This document shows, one piece after another, positions 19,420 to 30,665 of a stretch of 64,000 nucleotides of DNA; position 1 is the first letter of the stretch, and the number at the start of each line of letters is the position of its first letter. The stretch is from Colwellia maritima (lineage in GTDB: Bacteria > Pseudomonadota > Gammaproteobacteria > Enterobacterales > Alteromonadaceae): the NCBI RefSeq assembly GCF_022669015.1, contig NZ_JAKKSL010000001.1, forward strand, positions 186,001 to 250,000, read 5' to 3'. The position numbers and the translations under genes were made by a program. A model generated the notes under the pieces. It was not told where the DNA came from. It saw nothing but the letters and a program-made list of their open reading frames with translations, and did not search any database.

Positions 19420-22221
19420 ATGATAACCGCATTAAAATATTCTTTATTATTCTTTACACTTTCTATGCACTTTAATTTGATGGCTAATGATGCCTATGAA
19501 GACGCCTTAAAAAGTTTTCATCAGCAAAAATACGATACCACTATCATTCACTTAAAAAATGCCCTGAAAGAAGATACTGATCATATTCCTTCTCGAATTC
19601 TACTGGCACAAACATTAATTGCCCAAGGTAAAGGCGAAATGGCTGAAACCGAACTTTATGATCTTCAAGCAAGCGGTGTTGATTTTAATCAAATTGTGGC
19701 TTTACTTGCGCAATCCTTAGTTTTACAAAATAAATATAAACAAGTATTAGAGGTAGCGACTTCAGGGTATCGTGGTAACCATATTGAAAGCCTTATACTG
19801 TTTGCTAGAGGACAAGCTTATCTTGGTTTAAATCAGTTACGTCAAGCTGAAGAAGCATTTACCGAAACATTAAAGCTAGAATCTGACTTTCAACTGGCAA
19901 TGTTGGGTATAGCTCAAGTGGCAATGAATCAAAACGACTTCGCTAAGGCGAATCATTATGTCGACAAAGCTCTGTCGTTATATGAGCCTTTAATTAATGC
20001 CTGGATTATGAAATCAACCCTCTATCAAATGCAAGGGTTAAATGATCAAGCACTCACAACCATTGATAAGGCGATTAAGAAAAACCCAGAGCATTTACAA
20101 GCAAGGTTAAATCGAGCCACCTTATACATAAGTAGTGAAAACTGGCTAGGCGCAAAGCAAGATCTAGATTATATATTAGCTAAAATCCCCCTTGAGCCTA
20201 GAGCAAGATATTTACGTGCCGTAGTAAGTGCAAAATTAGGTAATGATGAAGACAGTAAAACCAAATTAAATGAAGTCATTGTTACCCTCAATAGCATTCC
20301 AGATGACGTAATGATGCAAAACCCAAGTTATCTTTTTCTGGCCGGTGTAACTAATTTTAATTTTGGCAATTTGGAAGATGCGTACCATTATTTTCAAAAC
20401 TATTTAACCATAAAAGAAAACGATTATAACAGTTTACGATACATTGCCATTATTGAATTAAAGCAAGGTAAGCCCGAAAATGCCAAAAACTTACTGACAA
20501 AAGCGACTGTTTATTATCCTGATAGCCCGGCGTTAATGTCGTTACTCGGTATTTCGTTAATGGAATTAGGTAAAATAGAGCAAGCAAAATATTATTTTGA
20601 AAAGGTGGTTAACCTAACCCCTGGTTATGCTGATTCTCTAAGTAATTTAGCACAAAATGAAATTCTTTCAGGCGACTATTCTCAAGCAATAAGCAATTTA
20701 CTCGATGCAAAAAAAAGTGATGATAATTCCACTTCCATTACCTTACTACTCATTGAAGCTTACCTCAAAACTAAACAGTTCGATAAAGCAAAATTGTTGA
20801 CTAAAAAATTAACGGAAGCTCAACCATTAAACAGTTATTTTCAGCAGCAGCACGGTATTGCCCTAGGATTTTCTGGCGAAATTGCAGAGGCTAGAAAAGC
20901 CTTTGAACAAGCAATAACAATCCAACCCAATAATACCCAAGCTATCATTCATTTAGTGAGAATGGAGTTTATAGAGCAAGGCCCTGAACAAGCGATTAAG
21001 TTATTAACTAGTAAACTCAACGCCCAACCTAATAATGTGCCACTCATTGTAGAATTAGCTGATATGTACATGAAAAATAGCCAACCAGACCTCGCATTAC
21101 CCTTGTACCAACAAGCTTTCGATTATGATAACCAAAACGCATTCACTCTGACTAAATTAGTAGATCATTATACGGTTACGGGCAATGCTCAGAAAGCCGA
21201 ACCTATTTTACTTGCATTTTTACAAAAACATCCCAAAAACAGTGACGTTAAAATAAAATTAGGGCATTTATATGGCATGTTGAATAAACCTTTAAAAGCT
21301 ATTCAATCCTTTGAATCAGCGGTTACGGATTCAGTCGATAGAACCAAAACTTACATGTTGTTAGCACAAGCTCAACTTAAAATAGACAACAGAGATGAAG
21401 CCATAAAATCGTTAAATAAAGCAACAGCATGGGATGAAAAACGCATTGAACCACTCATGATGCTTTTTCCAATCACCTTATCTCAAAAAGATTATATAAG
21501 AGCCGAACAGGTAATTTATACCCTTAATAAATTGATACCAGAACAAGATGTGGTTGATATTTTATCTGCACAGCTATTTGTTGCCAAAAATGAGTTTGTA
21601 CAAGCGGAACAAAGTTATCGAAAAGCGTTGAAAAAATATCAAAGTAGAAAATCTACCTTAGGATTATTTAATGCATTAAATAAACAACAAAAATATAAAG
21701 AATCTCAATTACTAATTGAAAAATGGATTGAAAGTCATCCACAAGATATTTTGGCTGACATTGCCCTAGCAGAAAGTTATGCACTGCAAGAAAAACTTCC
21801 TAAATCATTAGCTTTATATCAGTCTATGATTGATAAATATCGTCGTATGCCCATTTTACTCAATAATGCCGCTAATATTGCTCTACAATTAGAAGAACTA
21901 CCTTTAGCAGCAGAGTTAGCAAACGAGGCTTACCAAAAAGCCCAAAAAAACCCTAGTGTAATAGACACCCTAGCTTGGATAAAAACAAAACAAAATCAAA
22001 GAACAGAAGCGATATCATTGTATCGAGAGGCGTTGGTTGTTGATTATGACAATGCCGAAATAAAATATCACTTAGCTATCACATTGAAAGCAGAAAAACG
22101 TGATCGCGAGGCTTACAAATTACTATCGGAAGCAGTGAAAGCAGAGCAAGACTTTATGGATAAGAAAATCGCTAAGCAATTACTTGTGCAATGGAAAGAG
22201 GAAAAATCTGCTGAAAACTAG
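19420..22221 (+). CDS. prsT: PEP-CTERM system TPR-repeat protein PrsT
   Basis: 933 residues. A short signal peptide (LLFFTLSMHFNLMA) is followed by tetratricopeptide repeats along almost the whole length, for example YEDALKSFHQQKYDTTIIHLKNALK, LRQAEEAFTETLKLE and KALSLYEPLINAWIMKSTLY. Length and repeat content match PrsT, a periplasmic protein found only with exosortase/EPS loci next to prsK and prsR. It is thought to be a scaffold for EPS or PEP-CTERM protein export. It diverges from the PEP-CTERM gene across about 230 bases and converges on prsR. The assignment rests on size, repeats and context. Confidence 0.85.
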   Translation: MITALKYSLLFFTLSMHFNLMANDAYEDALKSFHQQKYDTTIIHLKNALKEDTDHIPSRILLAQTLIAQGKGEMAETELYDLQASGVDFNQIVALLAQSLVLQNKYKQVLEVATSGYRGNHIESLILFARGQAYLGLNQLRQAEEAFTETLKLESDFQLAMLGIAQVAMNQNDFAKANHYVDKALSLYEPLINAWIMKSTLYQMQGLNDQALTTIDKAIKKNPEHLQARLNRATLYISSENWLGAKQDLDYILAKIPLEPRARYLRAVVSAKLGNDEDSKTKLNEVIVTLNSIPDDVMMQNPSYLFLAGVTNFNFGNLEDAYHYFQNYLTIKENDYNSLRYIAIIELKQGKPENAKNLLTKATVYYPDSPALMSLLGISLMELGKIEQAKYYFEKVVNLTPGYADSLSNLAQNEILSGDYSQAISNLLDAKKSDDNSTSITLLLIEAYLKTKQFDKAKLLTKKLTEAQPLNSYFQQQHGIALGFSGEIAEARKAFEQAITIQPNNTQAIIHLVRMEFIEQGPEQAIKLLTSKLNAQPNNVPLIVELADMYMKNSQPDLALPLYQQAFDYDNQNAFTLTKLVDHYTVTGNAQKAEPILLAFLQKHPKNSDVKIKLGHLYGMLNKPLKAIQSFESAVTDSVDRTKTYMLLAQAQLKIDNRDEAIKSLNKATAWDEKRIEPLMMLFPITLSQKDYIRAEQVIYTLNKLIPEQDVVDILSAQLFVAKNEFVQAEQSYRKALKKYQSRKSTLGLFNALNKQQKYKESQLLIEKWIESHPQDILADIALAESYALQEKLPKSLALYQSMIDKYRRMPILLNNAANIALQLEELPLAAELANEAYQKAQKNPSVIDTLAWIKTKQNQRTEAISLYREALVVDYDNAEIKYHLAITLKAEKRDREAYKLLSEAVKAEQDFMDKKIAKQLLVQWKEEKSAEN

Positions 22222-22226
22222 CAGTT

Positions 22227-22268
22227 TTGGTGACAACAATACTGATCTGTTCACCTTGTTGTCACCAA
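22227..22268. repeat. 13-bp perfect inverted repeat after prsT
   Basis: TTGGTGACAACAA (22227-22239) and its exact inverse (22256-22268) enclose 16 bases. No T run follows. It may be part of a transcription end signal or a protein site. Confidence 0.45.
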
Positions 22269-22288
22269 TCTCTGTTTCATAAATACAG

Positions 22289-22321
22289 TGTATAAGAGGA
22301 AACTAAAAAACCTCTTATACA
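22289..22321. terminator. Probable bidirectional terminator between prsT and prsR
   Basis: An 11-bp perfect stem, TGTATAAGAGG and CCTCTTATACA, around a 11-base A-rich loop, midway between two convergent genes. It lacks a strong T tract, so efficiency is uncertain. Confidence 0.5.
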
Positions 22322-22335
22322 TGCTAAATTATTAA

Positions 22336-23691
22336 CTAACTATTAATATTCAATTCATACTTCTCAATAAGCGAATACAAGGTTGGTCGAGTTATTCCTA
22401 GTAATTCTGCCGCTTTCGACATATTTCCTTCAGACAAGGCATACGCCTTTTGAATAGCAATTGACTCTGCTTGCTCTCTTACTGTACGTAAATTTAATGA
22501 AAGCTCATAAGCACTGTTACTTTCAGCATGATCAAAAAATCCTAAATCAAAAGCGGTTACCTGTACGCCGGTACACATCACCACAGACGATTTAACTTTG
22601 TTTTGCAACTCACGTATATTGCCTGGCCATTTATGTCCTTTAATAGCACCGATAGCATCTTCAGAGAACGATTTAGCATTGCTTTTGTATTCGGTTGCAT
22701 AAAGTTGTAGAAAATATTGAGCTAAAATGAGTACATCTTCATCCCGATCACGTAAGGGCGGAATATTCAACGTTATTTCACTCACGCGGTAGAACAAATC
22801 TTCCCTAAATTCTTTGTTGGCAACCATTTCCTCTAAATTCTGATTAGTGGCACAAACGACTCTCACATTGACCGGAATTTCTTCTCTGCCGCCAAGTCGC
22901 TCGACTACTTTTTCTTGTAAAAAACGTAGCAGTTTAGCTTGTAAATTAAAGGGCATATCCCCTATTTCATCAAGAAATAAGGTACCACCTTCTGCACATT
23001 CTATTTTACCTTTGGTTGTTTTATGTGCGCCTGTAAATGCACCTTTTTCAAAACCAAATAATTCACTTTCAAGTAAGTTTTCTGGGATAGATGCACAGTT
23101 AATGGCAATAAAGGGTTTATTTACTCTATCGCTAGCTAAATGTACCGCTTTAGCGGTTACTTCTTTACCGGTACCACTTTCACCTAGTAACAAGGCGGTA
23201 ATATTTGTAGGCGCAATACGCTTTACCATGGTACGTAAACGTTCAATGGCTTCACTATTACCTATAATACCAATATTACTATCCGTTACGGCACGCATTG
23301 AGCGATTTTCGCTTTCAATGGTTGCGAGTGTTAGCGCACGTGAAATAATGACATTAATCACTTCGGCATCAATAGGCTTTTGGTAAAAATCATAAGCCCC
23401 CGCAGAAACGGCTTTCAATGCATTGGTTCTATCTTCATTACCCGTAATCACTATTACCTTGGTGTGCGGTGCTATTGCAAGTATTTCTTCTAAGGCCTTA
23501 AGCCCTTCACTTGCATTAGCTGCGTCTGGCGGTAGCCCTAAGTCTAACGTCACAACTTTAGGCTCATGACGTCTTACGGCTGCTATTGCAGCTTCTCTGT
23601 CTCCGGCAAGTATCGGACTATAATCAGAAAGACTCCATTTCAGTTGTTTTTGAATGCCTTTATCGTCATCAACAATTAATACTTTTTCCAT
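22336..23691 (-). CDS. prsR: PrsR, sigma-54-dependent response regulator
   Basis: 451 residues. Receiver domain (about 1-120): VLIVDDDKGIQKQL, phospho-acceptor Asp in VVTLDLGLPP, and a KP pair in YDFYQKPID. AAA+ sigma-54 activator domain (about 140-380): Walker A GESGTGKEVTAK, the sigma-54-contacting GAFTGA loop in EKGAFTGAH, Walker B GTLFLDEIGDMP, and the LRFLQEK region. C-terminal Fis-type helix-turn-helix: MSKAAELLGITRPTLYSLIEKY. It is the partner of PrsK and matches the PEP-CTERM-box regulators. It should activate sigma-54 promoters such as that of the nearby PEP-CTERM gene. It is separated from prsK by 145 bases holding a perfect palindrome, so it may have its own promoter. Confidence 0.92.
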   Translation of the reverse strand: MEKVLIVDDDKGIQKQLKWSLSDYSPILAGDREAAIAAVRRHEPKVVTLDLGLPPDAANASEGLKALEEILAIAPHTKVIVITGNEDRTNALKAVSAGAYDFYQKPIDAEVINVIISRALTLATIESENRSMRAVTDSNIGIIGNSEAIERLRTMVKRIAPTNITALLLGESGTGKEVTAKAVHLASDRVNKPFIAINCASIPENLLESELFGFEKGAFTGAHKTTKGKIECAEGGTLFLDEIGDMPFNLQAKLLRFLQEKVVERLGGREEIPVNVRVVCATNQNLEEMVANKEFREDLFYRVSEITLNIPPLRDRDEDVLILAQYFLQLYATEYKSNAKSFSEDAIGAIKGHKWPGNIRELQNKVKSSVVMCTGVQVTAFDLGFFDHAESNSAYELSLNLRTVREQAESIAIQKAYALSEGNMSKAAELLGITRPTLYSLIEKYELNINS

Positions 23692-23791
23692 TACTGCCTT
23701 ATCCTACTTGGTATTAGCTCCAAACAAAGAAGGTCATGATTTTCAAAATATCACAGCCTACATCCTGTTTTCGTCACTATACTCTCTTAAT

Positions 23792-23808
23792 TTTACAATT
23801 AATGTAAA
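23792..23808. promoter_or_regulatory. Perfect palindrome TTTACA-N5-TGTAAA between prsK and prsR
   Basis: TTTACA (23792-23797) and TGTAAA (23803-23808) are separated by five bases, about 100 bases upstream of prsR. The half-site equals the hexamer repeated upstream of the PEP-CTERM gene, and a shared TCGTCACT lies just beside it (23771-23778). Autoregulation by PrsR is a reasonable inference. Confidence 0.4.
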
Positions 23809-23836
23809 TTTGTCTGAGAAACCTTAACTAGCGACT

Positions 23837-25875
23837 TTATTCACTACGTTTTATTGGCAAACTGATCCGCATTGTTGTGCCTTGTCCTTCAACACTTTCA
23901 ACGGTTAAACTGCCGGCTAAACTTTCAAAAAATTGCTTTGCTTCAAATACACCAATGCCCATCCCTGCATTACCTTTTGTTGTATCAAACGGTTTAAAAA
24001 GCCGATGTTTAATAAAGCTTTCAGACATACCGCAACCATTATCACTCACGGCAATATGAATACTATCGCTTAGCTGTTCTAGAGAAACTTCTACCCAACC
24101 CTCATCAGAGGTTGCTTCTTGAGCATTTTGAATTAAGTGATTCATCACCGAAAAAAAACGCTCATCATCAATAGTCGCCAAACATTTTTCATTCTTTTTA
24201 ATAATAACTTGAGGTTGCATTACATTGCGCTGAGCTATAACTCGTTCAATAATATCATCAAGATCAACGCTTTTACTAGTCGATTGCGCTACCTGCTTAT
24301 TTCTTAACTGTGTTAATACTTTCCCCAGTCGCTCTGTCGCTGACTCTACCGTCTCAAAAACATCATCAATAAATTCTGGATTGTTTCTATGTTGCGTCGC
24401 ATTGGAGGTTATTAACGCTAATTGTGCTTGAACATTTTTTAAATCATGCACTAAAAAGGCAGACATTTGGTTGAATGCATCAAATTGTTTAGCTTCAGCA
24501 AGCTTATCGTTGACTTCGTTTAGCGAGATGAGATTGCCTAATTGCTGAGATATAGCAAACAGTAAATCCCGGTCTTCCCAATTCAGTTTATTATCTTCAT
24601 CACTATTTGACAGAATAAAAAACCCGTAAAACGCCTTACCTATAAAGATAGGTACCAAAATATTCACCCCAATGGCTTGCCATATTTTGGTATTAATAAA
24701 TAATCCTGGGTAAGAAATTGGATCTTCGTCATAATCATTAATATCGATAATCCACCTTGGTTTTTGGTAAAATGTTCCAGTAAAATCAGATCATTATTGA
24801 ACGATTCGTCTAACTTAACACCTTCACTATGCCTGACCAGAAACCGATTATTTCCCTCTGCTTTTAATAATACGCCACCCGTTGCGCCAACTTTTGACAT
24901 CATTATTTGTAAAGACATTTGACAATAATTATCCGCATTTGCCGTTTCAATTTTCTCAATAAGCTCAAGCCACTCTTCACGGTATTCATATTTGTTAGCG
25001 AAAAAATGTTTTGATATAAAAACTTTCACCTGACGGCGCACCGCTTCGGTCATTAGCAAAACAGCAAGCACGATTACGCCGAGTATAAAAAAACCAAAAC
25101 TAACTAAATTGCCCCACTTGCCGCCGAAATAATTAATTAAATAACCGGCGATGGCCATTAACAATAAGTACACGCCGCCGATCATTAGCATTGAGCTATA
25201 AAAAACGACATTTCGTGATACAAATATTCGTACAGCACCTTCTTTAAAGCGACGAATACTGATCAATAACAACGGTACGGCTAAGGCTGCCAAATAGCCT
25301 CTAACATACCAAAAATTAAATTCTACACCGCCAACCATGGCTGCTTGGGCGTAAAGTACAAAATCAAATACAGCAATACTGCCTAAAGCAATCACCAAGG
25401 GTGTTATCGATTTTCGTGCCTCAGTATTACTACCACGATAAATTTGTTCGAGAAAAACCAAACTGATTAAATTAAATAAAACAAAGAGTAAGAATAAATA
25501 TTCAAAAGAAAAATTAACTGTATAGCTTGCTGTCCAACAAACAATAACGGAGCCACACCAAAAAAGTAGATATTTACCGACGGTCTTATTTTTTAAAATA
25601 TCTTTAATGGTATTTTTTTCAACATTAAAGCTAAGTATTAATACGGAAAATGCAGCAATTTTACCCATATCGGCTAACATCGCCCACTGCAAAGAAAAGC
25701 CAATACTAATTTGTAATGCCGCAACGACATTAGCGACAACCGCCATTAAAGCACTAAACAGCACCAACTTGGCAATACTCGATTCATTATGAGCCGCAAG
25801 AACAAGTAGTGAGAAAAGAATATAGGCAATACTACCAAAGCTATAACCCCAAATACCGACAGTATACATTTCCAT
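23837..25875 (-). CDS. prsK: PrsK, membrane histidine kinase (one frameshift)
   Basis: About 680 residues with one break near 24,780, after which the frame continues P-R-W-I-I-D-I-N-D-Y-D-E-D-P-I-S. The N-terminal half holds about ten membrane segments, ending near residue 280, followed by a GAF-like domain and then the kinase core. The H box is FLVHDLKNVQAQLALI (an unusual H-D-L-K-N form typical of PrsK), the N box is HLIQNAQEAT, and the G boxes are VSDNGCGM and KGNAGMGIGVFEAKQF. It phosphorylates PrsR in response to an unknown envelope signal. It begins 3 bases after the RND pump gene, so it can be co-transcribed with that pump. Confidence 0.87.
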
Positions 25876-25878
25876 AGC

Positions 25879-28800
25879 TTAATTCTTTATATCCTGTTCT
25901 GCGTGAATTTTGTCATCCGTGCGTGTTAATAGTTCTGTTAACACTGGTACCAATAAAAAGCTTGAAATGGCAGAAACACACAGCCCTGAAATAAGCACAA
26001 CACCCAGTGGTTGCCACAACCCACCACCGTACAAGGTCAATGGAATTAATCCACCAATGGTGGTTAATGTTGTTAATAATATGGGTGTAAAGCGAGTTGC
26101 ACTGGCTTTAAGTACCGAGGCTTGTTTCGTTAACCCTTCAGCTAAGTTTCGATTAGCACTATCAATTAAAATAATGGCGTTATTGACCACAATACCAAAT
26201 AAACTAATAAGCCCAATAAAGGCCATCATTGAAAATGAAAGCCCGGTAAGATATAAACCTATCACAGACCCTGCCATGGCAAACGGAATTGAACTAAAGA
26301 TTATCAGTGGCTGTAAAAAAGACTTAAACTGCAAGACTAGCACCGAAAAAATCCCAATGGCCGTTATTAGCATAATTTGTGTTAAGCCAGAAAAAGATTC
26401 TTGCCTAGACTCTTCCTCCCCACCTAAGGTGTAATACATCCCCATTGGTAAATCATAATTTTCAAGAAATTGTACAAATTCTTGCGTCAACGATTGAATT
26501 GAATAACCTGATGCGGCATCGGCAGATACTTTTGCCATACGCAGTTTTTGATGATGAAAATAATCCGTCTGCCCTTTTGTTAGCTGCGCATTGACAACTT
26601 GCATTAAGGGTATTTGCTGCCCAGTAGCACTGGTAATATAAACATCTGACAACGTATTTATGTCTGCATTTTTATGGCGCACAACAATAGGATAATTCTC
26701 ACCATTCGAGTCATTAAAACGCCCAACATACGTACCCGTTAAAATAGCCTGAAGTGTATTGTCGAGTGTGTTAATGTCAATATTTGATAAGCCTGCCTTA
26801 TCATAGTCAATTTGTAAACTAAGCTCAGTATTAGCAACACCAATTGGATTATCAATATTAATAACCCCTTTTGTTTCGGCCATTTTGGCAGCCAAATCAT
26901 TAGCAACACGCTCTAAATCCTCTAAAGATTCAGAAATTAACCGAATAGCAATAGGTTGATCCGTAACCGGACCTTGGGTGAATTCTTTTACGGTGATTTT
27001 AGCCTGTTGCCAATGATCAAATTCATTTCTCAAATTATCGACTAATTTTTCCATTTCAACAGGATCAAACGTCTTTAACACTACCAACACTTGTCCATAC
27101 CTAGCAACACCGCGTTTAGGAATTTCATTGTAATATATACGCGGATTAGAATTTCCTACGTTTAAGGCGACTTTATCAATAAGTGATTGTTTTTCGATAT
27201 AGAGTGTCATTTGTTGCATTATGTTATTTGTATAACTTAACGCTGAATTTGGCGGTGCTTCTACATCAATCAAAATCATTGGTTTTTCTGCTTTGGGAAA
27301 TAAGCTCAAACCCACTTGAGAAAAAAGTGACAACATTAGTAATAAACTCACCAACGCGACGGCAATCACCCTTACCTTCCACTTGAATAATTTTTGTAGC
27401 CAGTTAGCATAATTATTTTCGGCAAAATGATTAATGTAATGCTGCAACGTTCTCATTTTTCTGGTTGTATTGACTTTACTTGATTGGGCTGAAAAAACTT
27501 CTTGGCCATTAAAGGCGTAACCGTTAAAGCAATCAGTAATGAAGCTAACAATACCAATACTACCGTCACCGGCATAGAACGAATAAAATCACCTGTATCA
27601 CTTAACAGCATTAGCATAGGTAAAAAGGCCAACATAGTGGTAATAGTACCACTGGCAATGGCCCGACCAACCTTACTTGTGCCTGCAGCAGCAGCTTCAG
27701 CAAGTGATTTATAGTTTTTTCTCTCTCGGTGAATACTTTCGGTGACAACAATGGCATTGTCCACTAATAGCCCTAACGCAATGATGAGCCCAACAATTGA
27801 CATTTGCTGTAAGCCAAAACCGGCAAAATCTAACCAACCAATGGCAACAAGAAAAGAGAGTGGAATGGCAATCATGACAACGATAGCCTCTCGCACACCT
27901 AAAAATAGTAGTGATAGTACCCCAACTAACACTAGCCCTTGCCAAAGGTTGCTGAAAAAGCCATTTACTCGGTTTTCAACGCTCGTTGCTTGCTCAAATA
28001 ACACATCCATTTTTATCGATGAAGGTATGGTTTGTTTAAATGACGCTATTTCGTCTTGAATAGCGTTAGTTAATGAAAATATATTTGTATTTATCCGCTG
28101 TTCAACCGTAATAAAAATCACGGGTTTTTTATCATAATAGGCTAAATAGCTCGCTTCCTGACTGCTAAAGCCAACCTGTGCTATATCTTTTAGTCGTAAA
28201 ATAAAGTCGTCATTAGAAACGATAATGGTCTCTTCAAGTACTTTAATTTCTTCAAAATTACCGGTTTTCACATTAAAGCGGCGTGTTTTAGTATCAACAA
28301 ATCCTGGGGTTATATTAAGGGCTCTACCTTGAAGTATTTGCATCACTTGTGTGGTCGACACTTGATACTGCAACAGTAGGTCTAAATTAAGATCAACAGC
28401 AACAACTTGCTGAGGATATCCCCAAATATCTGCTTTTTTAACACTTTCTATCGTTTCCAAGCGCTTCTCTAACAACTTTGCATAAAACTCCATTTGTTTG
28501 TAATCAGTTGGCTCTGTCCATAGTGCAAGTTGAACGATAGCAACAGACGTAGGAGTAGCTTTTAACACTAATAAGTCTTGTACACCTGCAGGTAAGGTCG
28601 GTTTTACAGAAGAAACGGCAAGTTGTATTTTATTAAAGGCAAGCTCAGGATCGGATCCATAGTGAAATTTTATTTCAATACGAGCACCATCATTTTTTAT
28701 TTGCGACTCTACTTTTTTGATATTCTCAATATCAGCAAATTCTTCTTCGAGTGGGTCAACAACTAAGGTTTCAATATCAGTCGGCGATGCACCAGGATAA

Positions 28801-28949
28801 ATTACCTCGATTAAGGTAATAGGAATATCAAATTGTGGATCTTCACTACGTGGCATATGAAAATATGAAACAATGCCAACAAGCACAAGCAATACAACAA
28901 CAGTAAGAGTAAATTGTGCATTTTTAATCGCTAAACTAGGTAACTTCAT
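25879..28949 (-). CDS. RND efflux pump inner-membrane protein (frame break in the middle)
   Basis: Two frames of 498 and 525 residues overlap by 4 bases (ATGA) at 27453-27456 and together equal one RND transporter of about 1,023 residues. The first half has the N-terminal helix, the porter domain (FHMPRSEDPQFDIPITLIEVIYPGASP) and helices 2-6 (FGLQQMSIVGLIIALGLLVDNAIV, with the proton-relay Asp). The second half has the repeat domains and the matching helices (FSMMAFIGLISLFGIVVNNAIILID). One extra A in GAAAAATGAG would fuse them, so a sequence error is likely, although a natural two-subunit RND protein is possible. It belongs to the HAE1/AcrB-like class. No outer-membrane channel gene is beside it. 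Confidence 0.82.
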
Positions 28950-28954
28950 TATCG

Positions 28955-30032
28955 TTACTTCTTAGTAGAAATAAGCGGTAGCTTATTCCACCCCTGAGTT
29001 ATCACATCTAAGGTTACTGCGTTATCTTGTGCCAACAAATAAATAAAGTCATTATCTAGTTTAAAAATAGTAAACGCTTGTTGTACAGGCTTATTATTAT
29101 GTTCGATAGTAATCAAGGCTTTTCCTTGTTCATCTATTGCATTTAAGGCCTCAATTGGCAAACGATAAACTAAGTTGTCAGTTTGTGAGTGAATAAGAAT
29201 ACGCGCTAATTGGCCAACAATGAACGGTTTGGTAATTTGATTTTCTTCCAATGAAATTTCAATGTTAAACAAATGATTTTGACTGTCAGCAATAGCAGGT
29301 ATTTTACTTATTTTCCCATCCACCACTCCTAAATAGGCTAAATGTACTTCTACTTTTTGATTTAAGTGCACTAAGGATATCTCTTCTCCTGTTAGTGACA
29401 CACGAACAATTAAATTACCCGTTAATGAGGCTACCTGTAATGCGGTAGAGCCAGGGGTTTGTAACTCACCTAAATCCGTATATCGCTGAACAACCACACC
29501 CTCAAAAGGTGAAAATAGTTGAGCTTTTTCTAAATTATAATTGGCAACTCTATAGTTAGCTCGGGTTGTTTCTACTGAGGTAATGGCATCATCTAAGTCT
29601 CGCTGTGAGCTTAACTTTTTTTTCATTAACGTTTTTACTCGCTCTATATTGCGCTTTGCCTGAAGTAAGCGGGAATAGGCCGCATTTTTTTCTGCTTCTA
29701 ACTCCGAAATATCTAAAGCAGCCAATAACTGATTCTCTTTAAAAATTTCACCTTCATCAACATATAATTGCGTTAAAAAACCAAACAGTTTTAAATGAGA
29801 GATTTACAACACGAGCAAAATCAACCTTTCCGGTTCGCTGTATTACTTGAGTATAAGGCTCCGTGTCAACTTGTGTTAATTGATAACCTTCATTAGGCGC
29901 ACTCTGCACTGATGTTATACAACAAAAAAACAGTATGGAACTAATATATCTAACCTGGCTTGAGGTTAATAATCGGTGTAGTGATAAATAAAGCAAGTGT
30001 AATGTCATCATAATAAAAACGTCAATATTCAA
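28955..30032 (-). CDS. RND efflux periplasmic adaptor (membrane-fusion protein; one frameshift)
   Basis: About 359 residues across a break near 29,785 in a TTT stretch. Repair gives S-G-F-L-T-Q-L-Y-V-D-E-G-E-I-F-K-E-N-Q-L, the lipoyl half-motif of adaptors. An export signal is visible (ISSILFFCCITSVQS). A helical hairpin follows (YSRLLQAKRNIERVKTLMKKKLSSQRDLDDAITS), then the second lipoyl half (LFSPFEGVVVQRYTDLGELQTPGS) and beta-barrel and membrane-proximal domains. It links the RND pump to a TolC-type channel. The stop is 5 bases before the RND start, so they form one operon with prsK. The start codon is uncertain; ATGs at 30032, 30011 and 30008 are in frame. Confidence 0.82.
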
Positions 30033-30211
30033 TAAAGTATTGAAAGTATAACTACTACTTTAGGCACTTTTTAACATAAAGTACATTACTATTACAGGCT
30101 TACATTACGCAGACATGCCCAGACTTATGTAAATCGATAATTATTCACACACACCGCTAGACAAATACCTGTATAAGCTATAGTATTTCCGCGCTAATCT
30201 TAAGCCACCCG

Positions 30212-30237
30212 TAGCTCAGTGGATAGAGCGCAGCCCT
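30212..30237 (+). pseudogene. Partial copy of the tRNA-Arg 5' half
   Basis: The 26 bases at 30212-30237 are identical to 30342-30367 of the complete tRNA-Arg gene, covering the D arm and the 5' side of the anticodon stem. Beyond that the sequence diverges: there is no matching 3' anticodon strand, T arm, acceptor pairing or CCA. It lies in the 302-base gap 30033-30334, which holds nothing else I can support. Confidence 0.7.
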
Positions 30238-30334
30238 TTAAGCCCAAACTTCTTGAAGGGAAGCGGCAAAAAAAGATAAATAAACACTTTAATAAATTAT
30301 ACTATTTTATTAGTACTGACATGCTAAAAGTTAT

Positions 30335-30410
30335 CCGCCACTAGCTCAGTGGATAGAGCGCAGCCCTCCGGAGGCTGAGGTCAGAGGTTCGAATCCTCTG
30401 TGGCGGGCCA
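30335..30410 (+). tRNA. tRNA-Arg (anticodon CCG)
   Basis: 76 bases that fold as a cloverleaf: acceptor CCGCCAC with GTGGCGG, D stem GCTC/GAGC, anticodon stem CAGCC/GGCTG around loop CTCCGGA (anticodon CCG, reads CGG), T stem AGAGG/CCTCT with TTCGAAT loop, discriminator G, and an encoded CCA end. Confidence 0.95.
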
Positions 30411-30665
30411 CCTATTTATATATTTATTTCTCCCAATATTAATTAACCTCAGCTCGGCTTAATAAATCTTTCTATAGTGGTTATTTTCACTTACTTCTTC
30501 GTTAAATTCACTTGCAATAGACCGCCTATTGACGCGTAAATTTTCCTTGAATTAAGCAAAACTATCTCACTATAGTAAACAAAGAAAAATTAATTATTAA
30601 TTTACAATAAGTTAAAAGCTTCTTAAACCGTGTTAAGGTTAACTAGCTACATCCTCTATACCTCA

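Noticed and set aside
22847-23386. A 179-codon frame antisense to prsR
   Set aside because: It lies opposite the strongly conserved AAA+ domain of prsR, has no ribosome site or family motif, and is a typical shadow frame.
25910-26434. A 174-codon frame antisense to the RND pump
   Set aside because: Opposite conserved transporter sequence, with unlikely composition; a shadow of the real gene.
30205-30280. A second functional tRNA
   Set aside because: Only the D arm and half the anticodon stem match; the remaining stems cannot pair and no CCA end is present.
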